64,000 nt of DNA from Ruegeria haliotis (GCF_013377785.1 NZ_JABXWT010000008.1:81482-145481); one strand, 5' to 3'. Shown: positions 41,721 to 51,685, counted from the stretch's first letter. Numbers and translations: made by a program. Notes: generated by a model not told the origin, from the sequence alone.

Positions 41721-43277
41721 ATGACCGCACCTGCACGACTTGAGGTCAAAGACCTCCGCAAGTCCTACGGATCGGTTGTCGTCCTCAAAGGTGTGGATCT
41801 TGCAGTGGAGGCCGGCCAAGTGCTGGCCTTCCTTGGCGCCAACGGGGCCGGGAAATCCACCCTTCTGAATTGCGTGAGCGGAGCACAGGATGCGGATACA
41901 GGCGATATCCTTGTCGAAAGCGCATCACTACGGGGGTTAAACCCCCGGCAGGTTCAGGATCAGGGCGTCGCGATCATCTATCAGCACTTTCAGGTTTTTG
42001 AGGGGCTGAGTGTCGCCGAGAATATCTTTCTGGGCCATGAAATCCGGCGTGGCGGTCGTGTGGATCGCCGCGCCCAGAACCGACAGGCGCAAGAGTTGCT
42101 GGATCGGCTGGGGGTCGAGGATATTGATCCGCGCGCCGATCTGGGATCACTGGGCGTCGGTGAGCGTAAGGTGGTCGAAATCGCCCGGGCTCTGCGCTTG
42201 AAGCCGAAATTCCTGATCCTTGATGAACCGACGGCCTCACTGTCGGACAAAGAGGCCAAAGCGCTGCACGAGGTCATTCGTCAGGCCGTTGCTCGCGACG
42301 GGATCGGGGTGATCTACGTGACGCATTTCCTGGACGAGATTCACAAGATCGCGGATCAAGTCACCATCCTGCGGGACGGCCGTATTCTGTGGACCCGCCC
42401 GGTTGGCGAGGTTTCAATCGCGGATATGACGGATGCCATTTCCCCGGATGCGCTGATGACCGGGTTGGACAAGACACCGTTCCAGGCCGATGGCGCCGAA
42501 ATGCTGCAGATCGAGGATCTAACCACCGATTTCGTCGGCCCCATCAACGTCGCGCTGCATCCCGGAGAAGTGCTTGGTATCTACGGGCTGATGGGGGCAG
42601 GGCGGACCGAGCTGCTGGAATGCCTGTCGGGCGCTGCCCCACAATCCGGGGGCCGCTTGCAGATCGGCGGCACCCTTCGCCGGTTTCGCACGCCACGCGA
42701 GGCGCAGGATCAAGGTGTGGCGCTGGTTGCGAGCGACCGGAAAGAGCAAAGCCTGTTTTCTAGCTTTTCCGCTGTTGAGAATCTGCTGGTTCCGCATATG
42801 GGCCGCTCGCCCATGCCGCGGATGCTGCGCAATTTCAACAGCGAGGGGTTGGCGTTTGAACGGGCAGCAAGGCGGCTGAACATTCAGCCCCCGAACCCGC
42901 GTATGCAAGGGCAGCGCTTTAGCGGTGGCAATGCTCAAAAGATCATGGTCAGCCGTTGGCTGATCGAGGGGGCAGAGATCAAGCTGCTGCTGCTGGATGA
43001 GCCGACGCAGGGTGTTGATATCGGTGCCCGGCATGAGCTGTACGAGGCGTTGGCCGAGGTCAAGCGCAAGGGCACGACCATTATCGTCGCCAGCTCGGAC
43101 GCGACCGAGATCTGCCTGCTGGCAGACAAGGTCATGGTGCTGGGCCGGGGGCAGCAGGTGGCCCTGATCGATAATCCACATGACGAAGAACTGCTGATCG
43201 AACTGGCCCACAAGGCCGAACACGGGACCCAACAGGATGTCCCGGTGGGTGAGAAAGAGATGGGAGCGATGCAATGA
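41721..43277 (+). CDS. Double-domain ABC ATPase, RbsA/MglA type
   Basis: A 518-residue fused ATPase. Half one has Walker A GANGAGKST, signature LGVGERKVVEIARAL and Walker B FLILDEPTASLSD. Half two has the degenerate P-loop YGLMGAGRTELLE and FSGGNAQKIMVSRWL with LLLDEPTQGVDIG. This is the usual layout for carbohydrate-uptake-type 2 importers. It overlaps the permease gene by 4 bp. Confidence 0.92.
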   Translation: MTAPARLEVKDLRKSYGSVVVLKGVDLAVEAGQVLAFLGANGAGKSTLLNCVSGAQDADTGDILVESASLRGLNPRQVQDQGVAIIYQHFQVFEGLSVAENIFLGHEIRRGGRVDRRAQNRQAQELLDRLGVEDIDPRADLGSLGVGERKVVEIARALRLKPKFLILDEPTASLSDKEAKALHEVIRQAVARDGIGVIYVTHFLDEIHKIADQVTILRDGRILWTRPVGEVSIADMTDAISPDALMTGLDKTPFQADGAEMLQIEDLTTDFVGPINVALHPGEVLGIYGLMGAGRTELLECLSGAAPQSGGRLQIGGTLRRFRTPREAQDQGVALVASDRKEQSLFSSFSAVENLLVPHMGRSPMPRMLRNFNSEGLAFERAARRLNIQPPNPRMQGQRFSGGNAQKIMVSRWLIEGAEIKLLLLDEPTQGVDIGARHELYEALAEVKRKGTTIIVASSDATEICLLADKVMVLGRGQQVALIDNPHDEELLIELAHKAEHGTQQDVPVGEKEMGAMQ

Positions 43278-44263
43278 CAGATACGGGACTGACACGCGGC
43301 ACAACCGGGGCTCCGCTTGAGGCCAAAGCCGAAAAAGACTGGTTTGAACTGGCGGTCGCAGCAGCTTTGCCCATGGCCATCGCCTTGTTGGCGTTGTTTT
43401 TCTACATCAAGGCGCCGGTTTTCATGACGGTGAACAACTGGATCGCGATTTCGGTCCAAGTCTCGGCTCTGATGACGATATCAATCCCGTTTGCGCTGTT
43501 GTTGATGGCAGGCAAGATCGACCTGTCGGTGGGGTCGACCCTTGCGCTTTGCGGTGTGGTCGCGGGGTTGAGCTTTGAACCTCTTGGTATAGCCGGGGCG
43601 GTGTTGCTGACTTTGGCCGTGGGTACGGTTGTCGGGCTGATTAACGGCGTGTTCGTGTCGTCGCTTGGCATGTCCCCGATCATTGTGACGCTTGGAACAC
43701 TGACCCTGATCCGGGGTCTGGCGCAATGGTTGGCCCCAAACCCGATCTTTGGCTTTCCCGAAGAGTTTCTGGTCATCGGATATGAACGCGTACTCGGCTT
43801 GCCAATCCTGACATGGATCATGCTGACGGTGATCGCATTGGGCGTCGGTGTCATGGCACTGCTGCCGATTGGTCCGCAGATTGTGGCACTGGGCGTAAAC
43901 AAGCGCGCCGCTTTTTTGGTGGGCTTGCGGGTCAAGGCAATAGGCATTGGCCTTTATGCAGCAACCGGGTTTTTCGTGGCCGTCGCCGCATTGATGAGCA
44001 TCTCGCGTATCAACTCGGCACCGGCGGGAACACTGGGTATCGGTGTCGAACTCAGCGTTCTGACAGCCGTTTTGCTCGGGGGTATCCCGTTCACTGGAGG
44101 CAAGGGATCAGTCCTGCGCGTGGTTCTGGGGGTCTGGTTGCTAGGGATGTTGTCGAACGGGTTGATTCTGATGAATGTGCCAACAGAGTTGAGTTTGATG
44201 ACAACGGGTCTCGTTCTGATTGTGGCAGCAGGACTAGATGTCTTGCGCTCTCGACGAAGTTGA
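43274..44263 (+). CDS. ABC permease, RbsC type
   Basis: A 329-residue permease with eight to ten hydrophobic segments. GKIDLSVGSTLALCGVVAGL and GMSPIIVTLGTLTLIRGLAQW are typical of the RbsC/BPD_transp_2 family. It closes the ribose-type importer; a LysR gene follows 67 bp later on the same strand. Confidence 0.9.
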   Translation: MTDTGLTRGTTGAPLEAKAEKDWFELAVAAALPMAIALLALFFYIKAPVFMTVNNWIAISVQVSALMTISIPFALLLMAGKIDLSVGSTLALCGVVAGLSFEPLGIAGAVLLTLAVGTVVGLINGVFVSSLGMSPIIVTLGTLTLIRGLAQWLAPNPIFGFPEEFLVIGYERVLGLPILTWIMLTVIALGVGVMALLPIGPQIVALGVNKRAAFLVGLRVKAIGIGLYAATGFFVAVAALMSISRINSAPAGTLGIGVELSVLTAVLLGGIPFTGGKGSVLRVVLGVWLLGMLSNGLILMNVPTELSLMTTGLVLIVAAGLDVLRSRRS

Positions 44264-44330
44264 TCGCAGACTGAAACGATACGGCCCTTCCGCCTGCGGA
44301 GGGGTCGAACCTTATTTGGGAGGAGGTTCA

Positions 44331-45269
44331 ATGTTGAAAAGATTGCCGCCTCTGACGAGCCTGCAAGCCTTCGAGGCCGTGTCGCGCCATATGAGCATCA
44401 AGCTGGCGGCCGAAGAACTGTTGCTGACGCCCACCGCAATCAGCCATCGCCTCAAGACGCTTGAGACGCAATTGGACATTCAGCTGTTCCATCGGCTGAC
44501 TCGTTCACTGAAGCTGACGACCGAAGGTGAGATGCTGCGCCCGTTTGTAACGGACGCTTTCAGCAATCTGAAACAGGGCATCGCCCAGCTGAGCACCGAC
44601 GAGGTCGAAGGCGACCTGGTCGTTACCACCACACGGTCTTTCGCCTGGAGCTGGCTGAGCCCGCGCCTGCCCAACTTCAGCCGACTCTACCCCGATTTAG
44701 AGGTGAAGGTTATCGCCTCGGATACGGTGCTGGATTTCGCCCGTTTCAGTGTGGATGTGTCCATAAGATACACGGATTCTCCGGATCCCAATGAACATGC
44801 CGCGTGGGTGCTGGACGATTATGTCACCCCGATCTGCTCGCGCCGGATGGAGAAGAAGATCCGCAAACCCGAGGATCTTCTGAGCCGCGATCTGGTGGAA
44901 TATGAATGGCTGGGATTTGAAGAGGGCGACCCGAACTGGTGTGCCTGGTTCGAGTCGGTCGGCATCGACGCGACGGGCATCCGCCCCATTGCCAATTTCA
45001 GCGATGAGATCATGTGTATCGAGGCGGCGATGGACGACCGCGCGGCGGCTTTGGTCAGCGTCATTGCAGCCTCTCGTGAGATCGAACGAGGTCGCATTTC
45101 AGCACCAATCCCCAAGGTGCTGCGGGACCGAAGCTATTACCTCGTCTGCCCGATGGAGCGGGCGCAATCCGCAAAGGTCCGAGCGTTTCAGGACTGGCTG
45201 CTGAAAGAAGCGGACGTGTTTCGCGACAGCCCTTACGGCCTACGGTTCATCCCGCAGGGCGACGAATGA
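44331..45269 (+). CDS. LysR-family transcriptional regulator, GcvA type
   Basis: A 312-residue LysR protein from ATG 44331, with GGGAGGAGG upstream. The recognition region LLTPTAISHRLKTLETQLDIQLF and the effector domain (TTTRSFAWSWLSPRLPNF, and near the end YYLVCPMERAQSAKVRAFQDWLL) are close to the LysR at 24836, suggesting a paralogue. It sits between two importers and may control either. Confidence 0.9.
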   Translation: MLKRLPPLTSLQAFEAVSRHMSIKLAAEELLLTPTAISHRLKTLETQLDIQLFHRLTRSLKLTTEGEMLRPFVTDAFSNLKQGIAQLSTDEVEGDLVVTTTRSFAWSWLSPRLPNFSRLYPDLEVKVIASDTVLDFARFSVDVSIRYTDSPDPNEHAAWVLDDYVTPICSRRMEKKIRKPEDLLSRDLVEYEWLGFEEGDPNWCAWFESVGIDATGIRPIANFSDEIMCIEAAMDDRAAALVSVIAASREIERGRISAPIPKVLRDRSYYLVCPMERAQSAKVRAFQDWLLKEADVFRDSPYGLRFIPQGDE

Positions 45270-45450
45270 TTCGCACATTCATATGTGGATCGCGCCAAAT
45301 TTGGCGAAGTTTGCAGAATCAGCCAGCGAAACGCGCCAAATTACCCAACTCTAAAGCTGAGAAAAACTTTGCGACGGCTGAAATCTGCTCGATTGTTGGA
45401 ACGGCGATGGTTCCGAATACTCCTTTCATCCAACAAGGGAGGAGCCGAAA

Positions 45451-46563
45451 ATGGCCAAAACCACACTCACGAGACGCGCTCTACTGAAGTCCGGCGCGAT
45501 CGCTGCTGGCGCACTTGCCATGCCATCGGTCGTACGTGCTCAGTCCACAACCGAGATGACAATGCTGGCCTGGTATGGACAGGCCGAGCCTGATGCTGTC
45601 GCGGCATTTGAAGAGCTGCACAACGTCAAGATCACTCCGAAATACTATGTCGGTGGTGAGCAGATGCTGGCCCTGCTGGCCCAGTCGCCTCCGGGAACAT
45701 ATGACCTGATCCACGCGGATGCGGAATATGTTCAACAGCTGGTATTGGCAAACTTTGTCGAGAAGCTGGATCCGTCAGATTATCACTTTGACGACTTCTA
45801 TCCCGAGTTCCACAAGTTCCCCGGCCACTGGCACAATGATGAGCTTTACGCCGTCATCAGCCGCTTTGGCTTCCTCGGCATTTCGCACAATCTGGACGCG
45901 GTGTCGGTCAAAGAAGCCTCGTCTTACGACGTGCTGTGGAACGAAAAGAACAAGGACAAGGTCGGTCATTTTGACTGGCACCTGCCGAATTTGGGTGTTC
46001 TCAGCCTGCGCGACGGCAACGCAGCACCTTATGACATCGGTGGCGATGCCTGGGCCCAGCTGCAGGAAACCACGCTGAGCCTGAAGCCTCAGGTGCGCGG
46101 ATTCTATGACTACGGCGGTGTTCTGTCCTCGTTGAAGTCGGGCGAAGTTACTGTGATGCCGGGTATCGGCGAATGGATCACGGGCGTTCTGCGCCGCGAC
46201 GGGGCCAATGTCACCACAACCATCCCGGAACAGGGCGGCATTCAATTCACTGAAAGCTTCTCGATCGGGCGCGGTTCGAAAAAGGCCGATCTGGCGCGCA
46301 AGTTCATCCAGTACACATCCAGCCCCGAAGGGCAGTTCACACTGGCCAACCTGAACGTTTTCCCGGCGATCATCCCGTCTAAAGTTGGCTGGGAACGCAT
46401 GATCAACGAAAAACCCGAAGACGCCCGCCATCTGGGCATGTTCAAGGGTGACGGCAACTCGATCGACCTGATCCGCAAGGGCCGTATCCACATCCGTCAG
46501 CTGCCTGTGCAGCAGGACTTGGCAGACTGGAATGATTTCTGGTCTGCTTACAAGAGCACCTGA
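45451..46563 (+). CDS. Periplasmic substrate-binding protein, spermidine/putrescine family, Tat-exported
   Basis: A 370-residue type II binding protein with twin-arginine signal LTRRALLKSGAIAAGALAMP. The mature part contains EMTMLAWYGQAEPDAVAAFEEL and WHNDELYAVISRFGFLGIS. The 180-bp region before it lacks an obvious operator. It begins a second PotDBCA-like importer with two permeases and an ATPase. Confidence 0.9.
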   Translation: MAKTTLTRRALLKSGAIAAGALAMPSVVRAQSTTEMTMLAWYGQAEPDAVAAFEELHNVKITPKYYVGGEQMLALLAQSPPGTYDLIHADAEYVQQLVLANFVEKLDPSDYHFDDFYPEFHKFPGHWHNDELYAVISRFGFLGISHNLDAVSVKEASSYDVLWNEKNKDKVGHFDWHLPNLGVLSLRDGNAAPYDIGGDAWAQLQETTLSLKPQVRGFYDYGGVLSSLKSGEVTVMPGIGEWITGVLRRDGANVTTTIPEQGGIQFTESFSIGRGSKKADLARKFIQYTSSPEGQFTLANLNVFPAIIPSKVGWERMINEKPEDARHLGMFKGDGNSIDLIRKGRIHIRQLPVQQDLADWNDFWSAYKST

Positions 46564-46684
46564 CCACTCACGACCTGGGTGCTCACTACTCCTCGCCATC
46601 TTTTGTTCTCCCCGATGGCGGGGATTCTCCCCAATCGCACAGACCTTTGAGAGGGCCCTGCTTTACGGGCCAGACGAGTTGCAC

Positions 46685-47545
46685 ATGACCTCTTCACTTT
46701 CCATCCGGCGGCTATCCCGCCTTGCATACGGAGGCATATGGAGCCTGCCACTGCCCCTATGGCTGGCGGGGTTCTTCCTTGGCCCCATGATACTGTTGAT
46801 CTGGCTGAGTTTCTGGGACGTGAAGAATTTCCTGCTGACGCCAGACTTTCAGCTGGAAAACTGGAAGAAGATGCTTTCTGCACCCTATTTCTGGGCCGCG
46901 TACCTGCGGACCTTCATCATCGCGATCAGCGCCGCTGCGCTTGTCAGTCTGATTGCCTTGCCGTGTTCGCTTGCTATCAGCTTTTTCCTAAGCGTGCGCG
47001 CCCGGATGGTGGTGCTGGGGCTGTTTGTCGTTCCGTTTTTTACCTCGTACCTCGTGCGGGTCTATTCCTGGCAGATCTACCTGACTGAGAACGGTATCGT
47101 CATGAAGCTGCTGGCGGCTATCGGGATTGACAGCGGCAGCCTGTTGAACACGCCGCTGGCCTTGATGATCGGGTTGGTTACGCTGACGCTGCCACTGGTG
47201 ATCGTGATCCAGTCGATCTCGATGCTGTCGCTGGACAAGACACTAATCGATGCCGCCTATAATCTCGGCTGCGGGCCGTGCCGGGTGCTTTTTGCCACCG
47301 TGCTGCCAGCGGTGCGCCCCGGGATCGTTCTGGGTGCGCTGTTCGCCTTTATCTTCAGCTTTGGAGATTTCGTCACCGCAACCTATCTGGGCGGCGGCAA
47401 GTTCACCACCATGTCGATCCTGATCGCGGACACGGTGAAATCCGGGCAGCAATGGCCGCGCGCCGCGGTGGTTGCGCTGATGATGATCGCGACGCTTCTG
47501 ATCACCGCGCTTGCGTCCATCGCTTTTGCTTACCGGAGGACCTGA
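46685..47545 (+). CDS. ABC permease, PotB type
   Basis: A 286-residue permease with six hydrophobic segments. The start at ATG 46685 (MTSSLSIRRLSRLAYGG) places the first segment (PLPLWLAGFFLGPMILLIWLSF) normally; an upstream reading from 46532 would overlap the binding-protein gene. The EAA loop is IDAAYNLGCGPCRVLFATVLP. Confidence 0.88.
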   Translation: MTSSLSIRRLSRLAYGGIWSLPLPLWLAGFFLGPMILLIWLSFWDVKNFLLTPDFQLENWKKMLSAPYFWAAYLRTFIIAISAAALVSLIALPCSLAISFFLSVRARMVVLGLFVVPFFTSYLVRVYSWQIYLTENGIVMKLLAAIGIDSGSLLNTPLALMIGLVTLTLPLVIVIQSISMLSLDKTLIDAAYNLGCGPCRVLFATVLPAVRPGIVLGALFAFIFSFGDFVTATYLGGGKFTTMSILIADTVKSGQQWPRAAVVALMMIATLLITALASIAFAYRRT

Positions 47546-47548
47546 TCC

Positions 47549-48346
47549 ATGCGTGTATCAGCACTGACCCGCCGTTTGGCTGTCATCTTCATGGGACTGG
47601 CCCTGATCTTTCTCTATGCCCCGATCCTGACGAACTTTGTGTTCTCGTTGAACTCGGACCGGTTCCCGACCGTCCCGCTGGGTGGTTTCACGCTGGAATG
47701 GTATCGCCTGATCCTGGCCGACGCTCTGGTGATCGATGCGTTCAAGAACACGATCAAAATTGCGCTGGTTGTGGCTCCGATTGCCACCATCATGGGTTTT
47801 GCTGCAGCCTATGCCGACTATCGGTTCAACTTTATCGGCAAACGGCTGGTGCTGATCTTTGCTCTGATGCCGCCGTTGATCCCGCTGGTCGTGATTGGTC
47901 TGGCGATGCTGGCCTACCTGTCGCGTATCGGCTTGTCTGGCACATTGCCTGCCATCGTGGTCAGCCACATTGTTCTGACCTCTCCTTTCGCAATGGCCAT
48001 CATTCGGCTGCGTTTTTCCCAAATTGATGGCGACCTGGAGTTCGCCGCCCAGAACTTGGGGGCCAGCAACTGGCGCGCCTTTTGGGAGGTGATCATCCCG
48101 TCGACCAAAACCTCGATCCTGGCCGCGTTCCTTTTGTGCATGGCCGTCAGCTTTGACGAATACGCGGTCACATGGTTCGTGGGCGGTCTGGAAGAGACCA
48201 GCTCGGTCCGGATTCTCAGCTTCCTGCAATCCGCCGTAAGCCCACGCATCAATGCCATCGGCTCAATCACATTCATCACCTCGATCACCCTGATTCTGGG
48301 GGCACAGATCCTGGTGCTGCGTCGCCTGACACGGGGGAACTCATGA
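47549..48346 (+). CDS. ABC permease, PotC type
   Basis: A 265-residue permease with six hydrophobic segments. The EAA loop reads EFAAQNLGASNWRAFWEVIIP, and SFDEYAVTWFVGG is typical. It overlaps the ATPase gene by ATGA. Confidence 0.9.
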   Translation: MRVSALTRRLAVIFMGLALIFLYAPILTNFVFSLNSDRFPTVPLGGFTLEWYRLILADALVIDAFKNTIKIALVVAPIATIMGFAAAYADYRFNFIGKRLVLIFALMPPLIPLVVIGLAMLAYLSRIGLSGTLPAIVVSHIVLTSPFAMAIIRLRFSQIDGDLEFAAQNLGASNWRAFWEVIIPSTKTSILAAFLLCMAVSFDEYAVTWFVGGLEETSSVRILSFLQSAVSPRINAIGSITFITSITLILGAQILVLRRLTRGNS

Positions 48347-49491
48347 ACAGCCTGTCCGAAATCAAACCCGCGCGCAGCGTCGCGCCCTCAGAATTGGAGC
48401 GCCCCATGTCGCACGCGCATATCTCGCTGAGAAACATCCGCAAGACCTATGGCGACGCGGTGGCGGTCGAGAACCTGAACCTAGATATCGAAGAGGGAAA
48501 ATTCGTCGCAATCATGGGCCCCTCGGGCTGCGGTAAATCCACCATGCTGCGGATGCTTGCCGGTCTCGAAGATGTATCGGGCGGGGACATCCTGCGCGAG
48601 GGTCAGTGGATCAATGAGCTGTCGATCTGGGAACGTGACATGCCCATGGTCTGGCAATCGCTTGCCTTGTTCCCGTTCCTGACCGTGCGCAAAAATGTCG
48701 AGTTCGGCCTGCGCATGAAGGGTGTCGGCAAGGCCGAACGCAAGACCCGCGTTTTGGACTGGCTGCAGAAACTGGGGCTGGAAGGTTACGCCGACCGTGG
48801 TATCGACCAGCTTTCCGGCGGTCAGCGTCAGCGTGTTGCGCTGGCCCGGTGTCTGGTTACCGAACCGTCGGTGCTGTTGCTGGACGAACCACTTTCGGCG
48901 CTTGATGCGCATTTGTCGGTGCAGATGCAGGGTGAGTTGAAGCGACTTCAGCGCGAGTTGGGCATCACTTTTGTATACGTCACGCACAGCCATTCCGAGG
49001 CGTTTTCGATGGCCGATACCGTGGTCATCATGAACCAGGGCCGGATCGAACAGGCGGGCAGCCCCGAAGATATCTACCTGCGTCCCGCCACTCCGTTTGT
49101 CGCCCGGTTCCTGGGGGGATCGTCGATCTTCGACTGCAAGGCGCGTCGTCTGAAAAGCGGCGAGATGGTTCTGGAAGGACCCGATGGCAGCTTTAAATGC
49201 ACTGGGCCCGAGATGGCCGATCTGGATGAGGGCCAGCAGGTCAGCCTGATCGTCCGCGCCGACCAGATTTCGGTCACGGCCAAGGCAGGTTGGGCCGAGA
49301 ACGAAGTCGCCGCGCGTGTCGTCGGCGAAGAATTCATCGGCGCGCTGGTAAACCTACGGCTTGAAACGGCAGCAGGAACCGCCATCACGGTGCAGCTGCA
49401 ACAGCGCGACATGCAGGCGCTGGATATCGAAGTCGGGACCACGGTGACCGCCAGTTGGCATCCCGAAGACGGCCACATCATCAACGGATAA
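48343..49491 (+). CDS. ABC transporter ATP-binding protein, PotA type
   Basis: A 382-residue ATPase. Walker A GPSGCGKST, signature LSGGQRQRVALARCL, Walker B LLLDEPLSALD and the switch His in VTHSHSEAFS, plus a C-terminal TOBE domain. The ATG at 48343 overlaps the permease stop; a second ATG at 48406 with GGAG upstream (MSHAHISLRNI) would remove 21 residues and is a real alternative. Confidence 0.9.
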   Translation: MNSLSEIKPARSVAPSELERPMSHAHISLRNIRKTYGDAVAVENLNLDIEEGKFVAIMGPSGCGKSTMLRMLAGLEDVSGGDILREGQWINELSIWERDMPMVWQSLALFPFLTVRKNVEFGLRMKGVGKAERKTRVLDWLQKLGLEGYADRGIDQLSGGQRQRVALARCLVTEPSVLLLDEPLSALDAHLSVQMQGELKRLQRELGITFVYVTHSHSEAFSMADTVVIMNQGRIEQAGSPEDIYLRPATPFVARFLGGSSIFDCKARRLKSGEMVLEGPDGSFKCTGPEMADLDEGQQVSLIVRADQISVTAKAGWAENEVAARVVGEEFIGALVNLRLETAAGTAITVQLQQRDMQALDIEVGTTVTASWHPEDGHIING

Positions 49492-49513
49492 CGACACATA
49501 AAAGGAGCCACCC

Positions 49514-50185
49514 ATGGCCAAGAAGAAAATCCTTGTTTACGGCGACAGCAACACCTGGGGCTGGATCGGCGTCGAAGAAGCATTCCCGTCGACTCGTTAC
49601 GCCGATGACGAACGCTGGGCCGGTGTCATGGCAGCCGAGCTGGGTGGCGGTTACGACGTCGCAGTCGACGGGCTGACCGTGCGCGCCACCAACCTTGACG
49701 ACTCGATGGACTGGAACGCCGTCAAGGCGGATATGTTCAACGGTGCCAAAACGCTACCCGCCGCCATTGCGCGGGAAATGCCGGTGGATCTGCTGATCAT
49801 CTCGCTGGGCACCAACGACCTGAAGGCAGAAACCAACCGCTCGGCCAAGGACATTGCCAACGCAATCATCGACGTGGCCAAAGTGGCGCAGGGTTGCGGC
49901 GGCGGCGTGGCGTATCACTATGAGGCACCACAGGTTCTGGTCGTCTCTCCGCCCCCGGTCAACGACATGCCACACCCCGATTTTGCAGGCATGTTCGAAG
50001 GCGGCAAAGCCAAGTCTGAAGCTTTGGGGGCGGCTTTGAAATCTGCCGCTGACGCCGCAGGCATCGCCAGCTTTGATGCAGGTGCCGTGACCGGCAATGT
50101 GCAAGGCGTCGATGGCCTGCACATGAGCAAAGACCAACACGCCCAACTGGGCCGCGCAATTGCAGAGCGCCTCAAGGCGCTCTGA
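49514..50185 (+). CDS. SGNH/GDSL hydrolase, cytoplasmic paralogue
   Basis: A 223-residue SGNH-fold esterase. Block I VYGDSNTWG holds the nucleophile Ser, GTNDLKAE the oxyanion Asn, and DGLHMS the Asp and His. It lacks a signal peptide. It follows the importer by 22 bp and precedes a secreted ABM-like protein. Relatives act as arylesterases, thioesterases or deacetylases. A second SGNH gene with the same GDSNTWG motif lies at 51758. Confidence 0.88.
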   Translation: MAKKKILVYGDSNTWGWIGVEEAFPSTRYADDERWAGVMAAELGGGYDVAVDGLTVRATNLDDSMDWNAVKADMFNGAKTLPAAIAREMPVDLLIISLGTNDLKAETNRSAKDIANAIIDVAKVAQGCGGGVAYHYEAPQVLVVSPPPVNDMPHPDFAGMFEGGKAKSEALGAALKSAADAAGIASFDAGAVTGNVQGVDGLHMSKDQHAQLGRAIAERLKAL

Positions 50186-50240
50186 CACGAAACACCACCA
50201 CCCCGCACAAAACACCATCATGCAACAGGAGGAGTTCTCC

Positions 50241-50633
50241 ATGATGAAACTTGCAACAGGCCTGAAAACCGCCGCACTGGCGGCCACACTGGCCATCGGA
50301 ACTATGGGCCCAGCAATGGCTGCTGATCTGAGCAAAGCCGGAACGATCGAATACGTAACCTTCAAGGCCAAAGACGGCGTGACCGTTGAAGCCATGTCCG
50401 AAGCCGCAGCAGGCGGTACCGTCAACGCAAACCTGACAGAAAACTATGCAGGTTTTGTTGATCGCCATGTGGCCCTGCAGGCCGATGGCGTCTGGATCGA
50501 GGTCGTCTATTGGGAAAGCGAAGAAGTCGGCCGTGCCGCGCTTGAGAAATTTGTCGCAGACCCGGTGAACAAGGCGTTCCTGGATCTGGTTGACGTGGAT
50601 TCGGTGACCATCACTTATTCCGACATGCACTAA
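50241..50633 (+). CDS. Secreted ABM/dimeric alpha-beta barrel-like protein, paralogue 2
   Basis: A 130-residue exported protein with signal MMKLATGLKTAALAATLAIG. The body (TIEYVTFKAKDGVTVEAMSE, GFVDRHVALQADGVWIEVVYW) is clearly related to the protein at 40209. Both sit at the edge of an ABC importer operon. AGGAGG lies before ATG 50241. A strong terminator follows. Confidence 0.8.
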   Translation: MMKLATGLKTAALAATLAIGTMGPAMAADLSKAGTIEYVTFKAKDGVTVEAMSEAAAGGTVNANLTENYAGFVDRHVALQADGVWIEVVYWESEEVGRAALEKFVADPVNKAFLDLVDVDSVTITYSDMH

Positions 50634-50645
50634 GCATTTAGAAAC

Positions 50646-50679
50646 AGGCCGCCCAGTCCGTCGGCGGCCTACCTTTTTT
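50646..50679 (+). terminator. Rho-independent terminator after the second ABM-like gene
   Basis: AGGCCGCC (50646-50653) pairs with GGCGGCCT (50663-50670) across a 9-base loop, followed by ACCTTTTTTC. This is a clear terminator for the operon 45451-50633. Confidence 0.85.
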
Positions 50680-50750
50680 CCGTTTCCATCTCTTTCATGC
50701 GGATTTTTCAACTTTGTGAGTTCCGACAGTCCGTGTCATGAAAGGTCAAG

Positions 50751-51668
50751 ATGAAACGACGCCTGCCTCCCCTGAACGCGATACGCGCCTTTGAAGCGGC
50801 TGCCCGGCTGGAAAGCATTTCGGATGCCGCCGATGAACTGTCGGTGACGCCCACAGCGATCAGCCACCAGATCCGGCATCTTGAAAACCTGCTGGACATA
50901 AAGCTGTTCGAACGCTCGGGCCGCAGCATCACGCTGACCGATCAGGGGGCTCGAATGCTGCCGGATATCACCCGCGGCATGGACAGTCTGGCCGCAGCCT
51001 TTGCCGAAACCTATGGCAATCTTGACACCAACACGGTGACCATTTCGACCACGCGCGAATTCGCCCGCTTTTGGCTGCAACCCAGGCTGGGTGATTTCTA
51101 TGACGCTTTCCCACAACTGACGCTGAACATCTTTGCCAGCGAAAACGCAGTTGATATGAGCGGCAGCGAAATTGACGTCGCTGTGCGCTATGGCGGAAAG
51201 CCTTCGGAAGGCAGCGATGAGATCGAGCTGTACCAAGAATACTACGTGGCCGCTGTCAGCCGGGAGCTGTTGATCCCCAACCGCGCCGCCCGGATTGAAT
51301 TTCTGACCAAAAAGCGTCTGATCGATGTGCGTTGGGAAAACTCGTCGCTGACCGCGCCGTCATGGAAAGCATGGTTCGATGCCGCCGGTATCAAGGATTT
51401 CGACAGTTTTCGACGGATGAGTTTCGATGCCTATAATTTGGCCTTCGATGCTTTGCGACGTGGTCACGGCGCAGCCTTGCTGAGCCGGACAATTGTGCGA
51501 TCGGCCGAGTTCCGGGACGAGTTCGTTGAGATGGAGGGGCCGCAACTGCCCGGCTATTTCTACAGGGTTCTGCGATCGCCTCAGGGGATGCGAAAACGGG
51601 CTGTGCGGCAGTTTGTGGAATGGCTGGAAGAAGAAGCGCCGAGATCACCAATAAGTGACCATAAATAG
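50751..51668 (+). CDS. LysR-family transcriptional regulator, GcvA type
   Basis: A 305-residue LysR protein beginning MKRRLPPLNAIRAFEAAARL. Recognition region SVTPTAISHQIRHLENLLD. The effector domain has STTREFARFWLQPRLGDF. It lies between the importer operon and the SGNH-thioredoxin-like operon, same strand as both. A role in regulating either is inference. Confidence 0.9.
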   Translation: MKRRLPPLNAIRAFEAAARLESISDAADELSVTPTAISHQIRHLENLLDIKLFERSGRSITLTDQGARMLPDITRGMDSLAAAFAETYGNLDTNTVTISTTREFARFWLQPRLGDFYDAFPQLTLNIFASENAVDMSGSEIDVAVRYGGKPSEGSDEIELYQEYYVAAVSRELLIPNRAARIEFLTKKRLIDVRWENSSLTAPSWKAWFDAAGIKDFDSFRRMSFDAYNLAFDALRRGHGAALLSRTIVRSAEFRDEFVEMEGPQLPGYFYRVLRSPQGMRKRAVRQFVEWLEEEAPRSPISDHK

Positions 51669-51675
51669 GGTGGTT

Positions 51676-51685
51676 ACCAAAAGGT
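51676..51685. promoter_or_regulatory. ACC-AAAA-GGT palindrome upstream of the SGNH gene
   Basis: ACCAAAAGGT is a 3-4-3 palindrome, 73 bp before ATG 51758, inside a larger repeat TAGGG...CCCTA (51667-51691). The same 10 bases occur at 53838-53847 next to the HxlR start, suggesting a shared operator. Confidence 0.4.
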
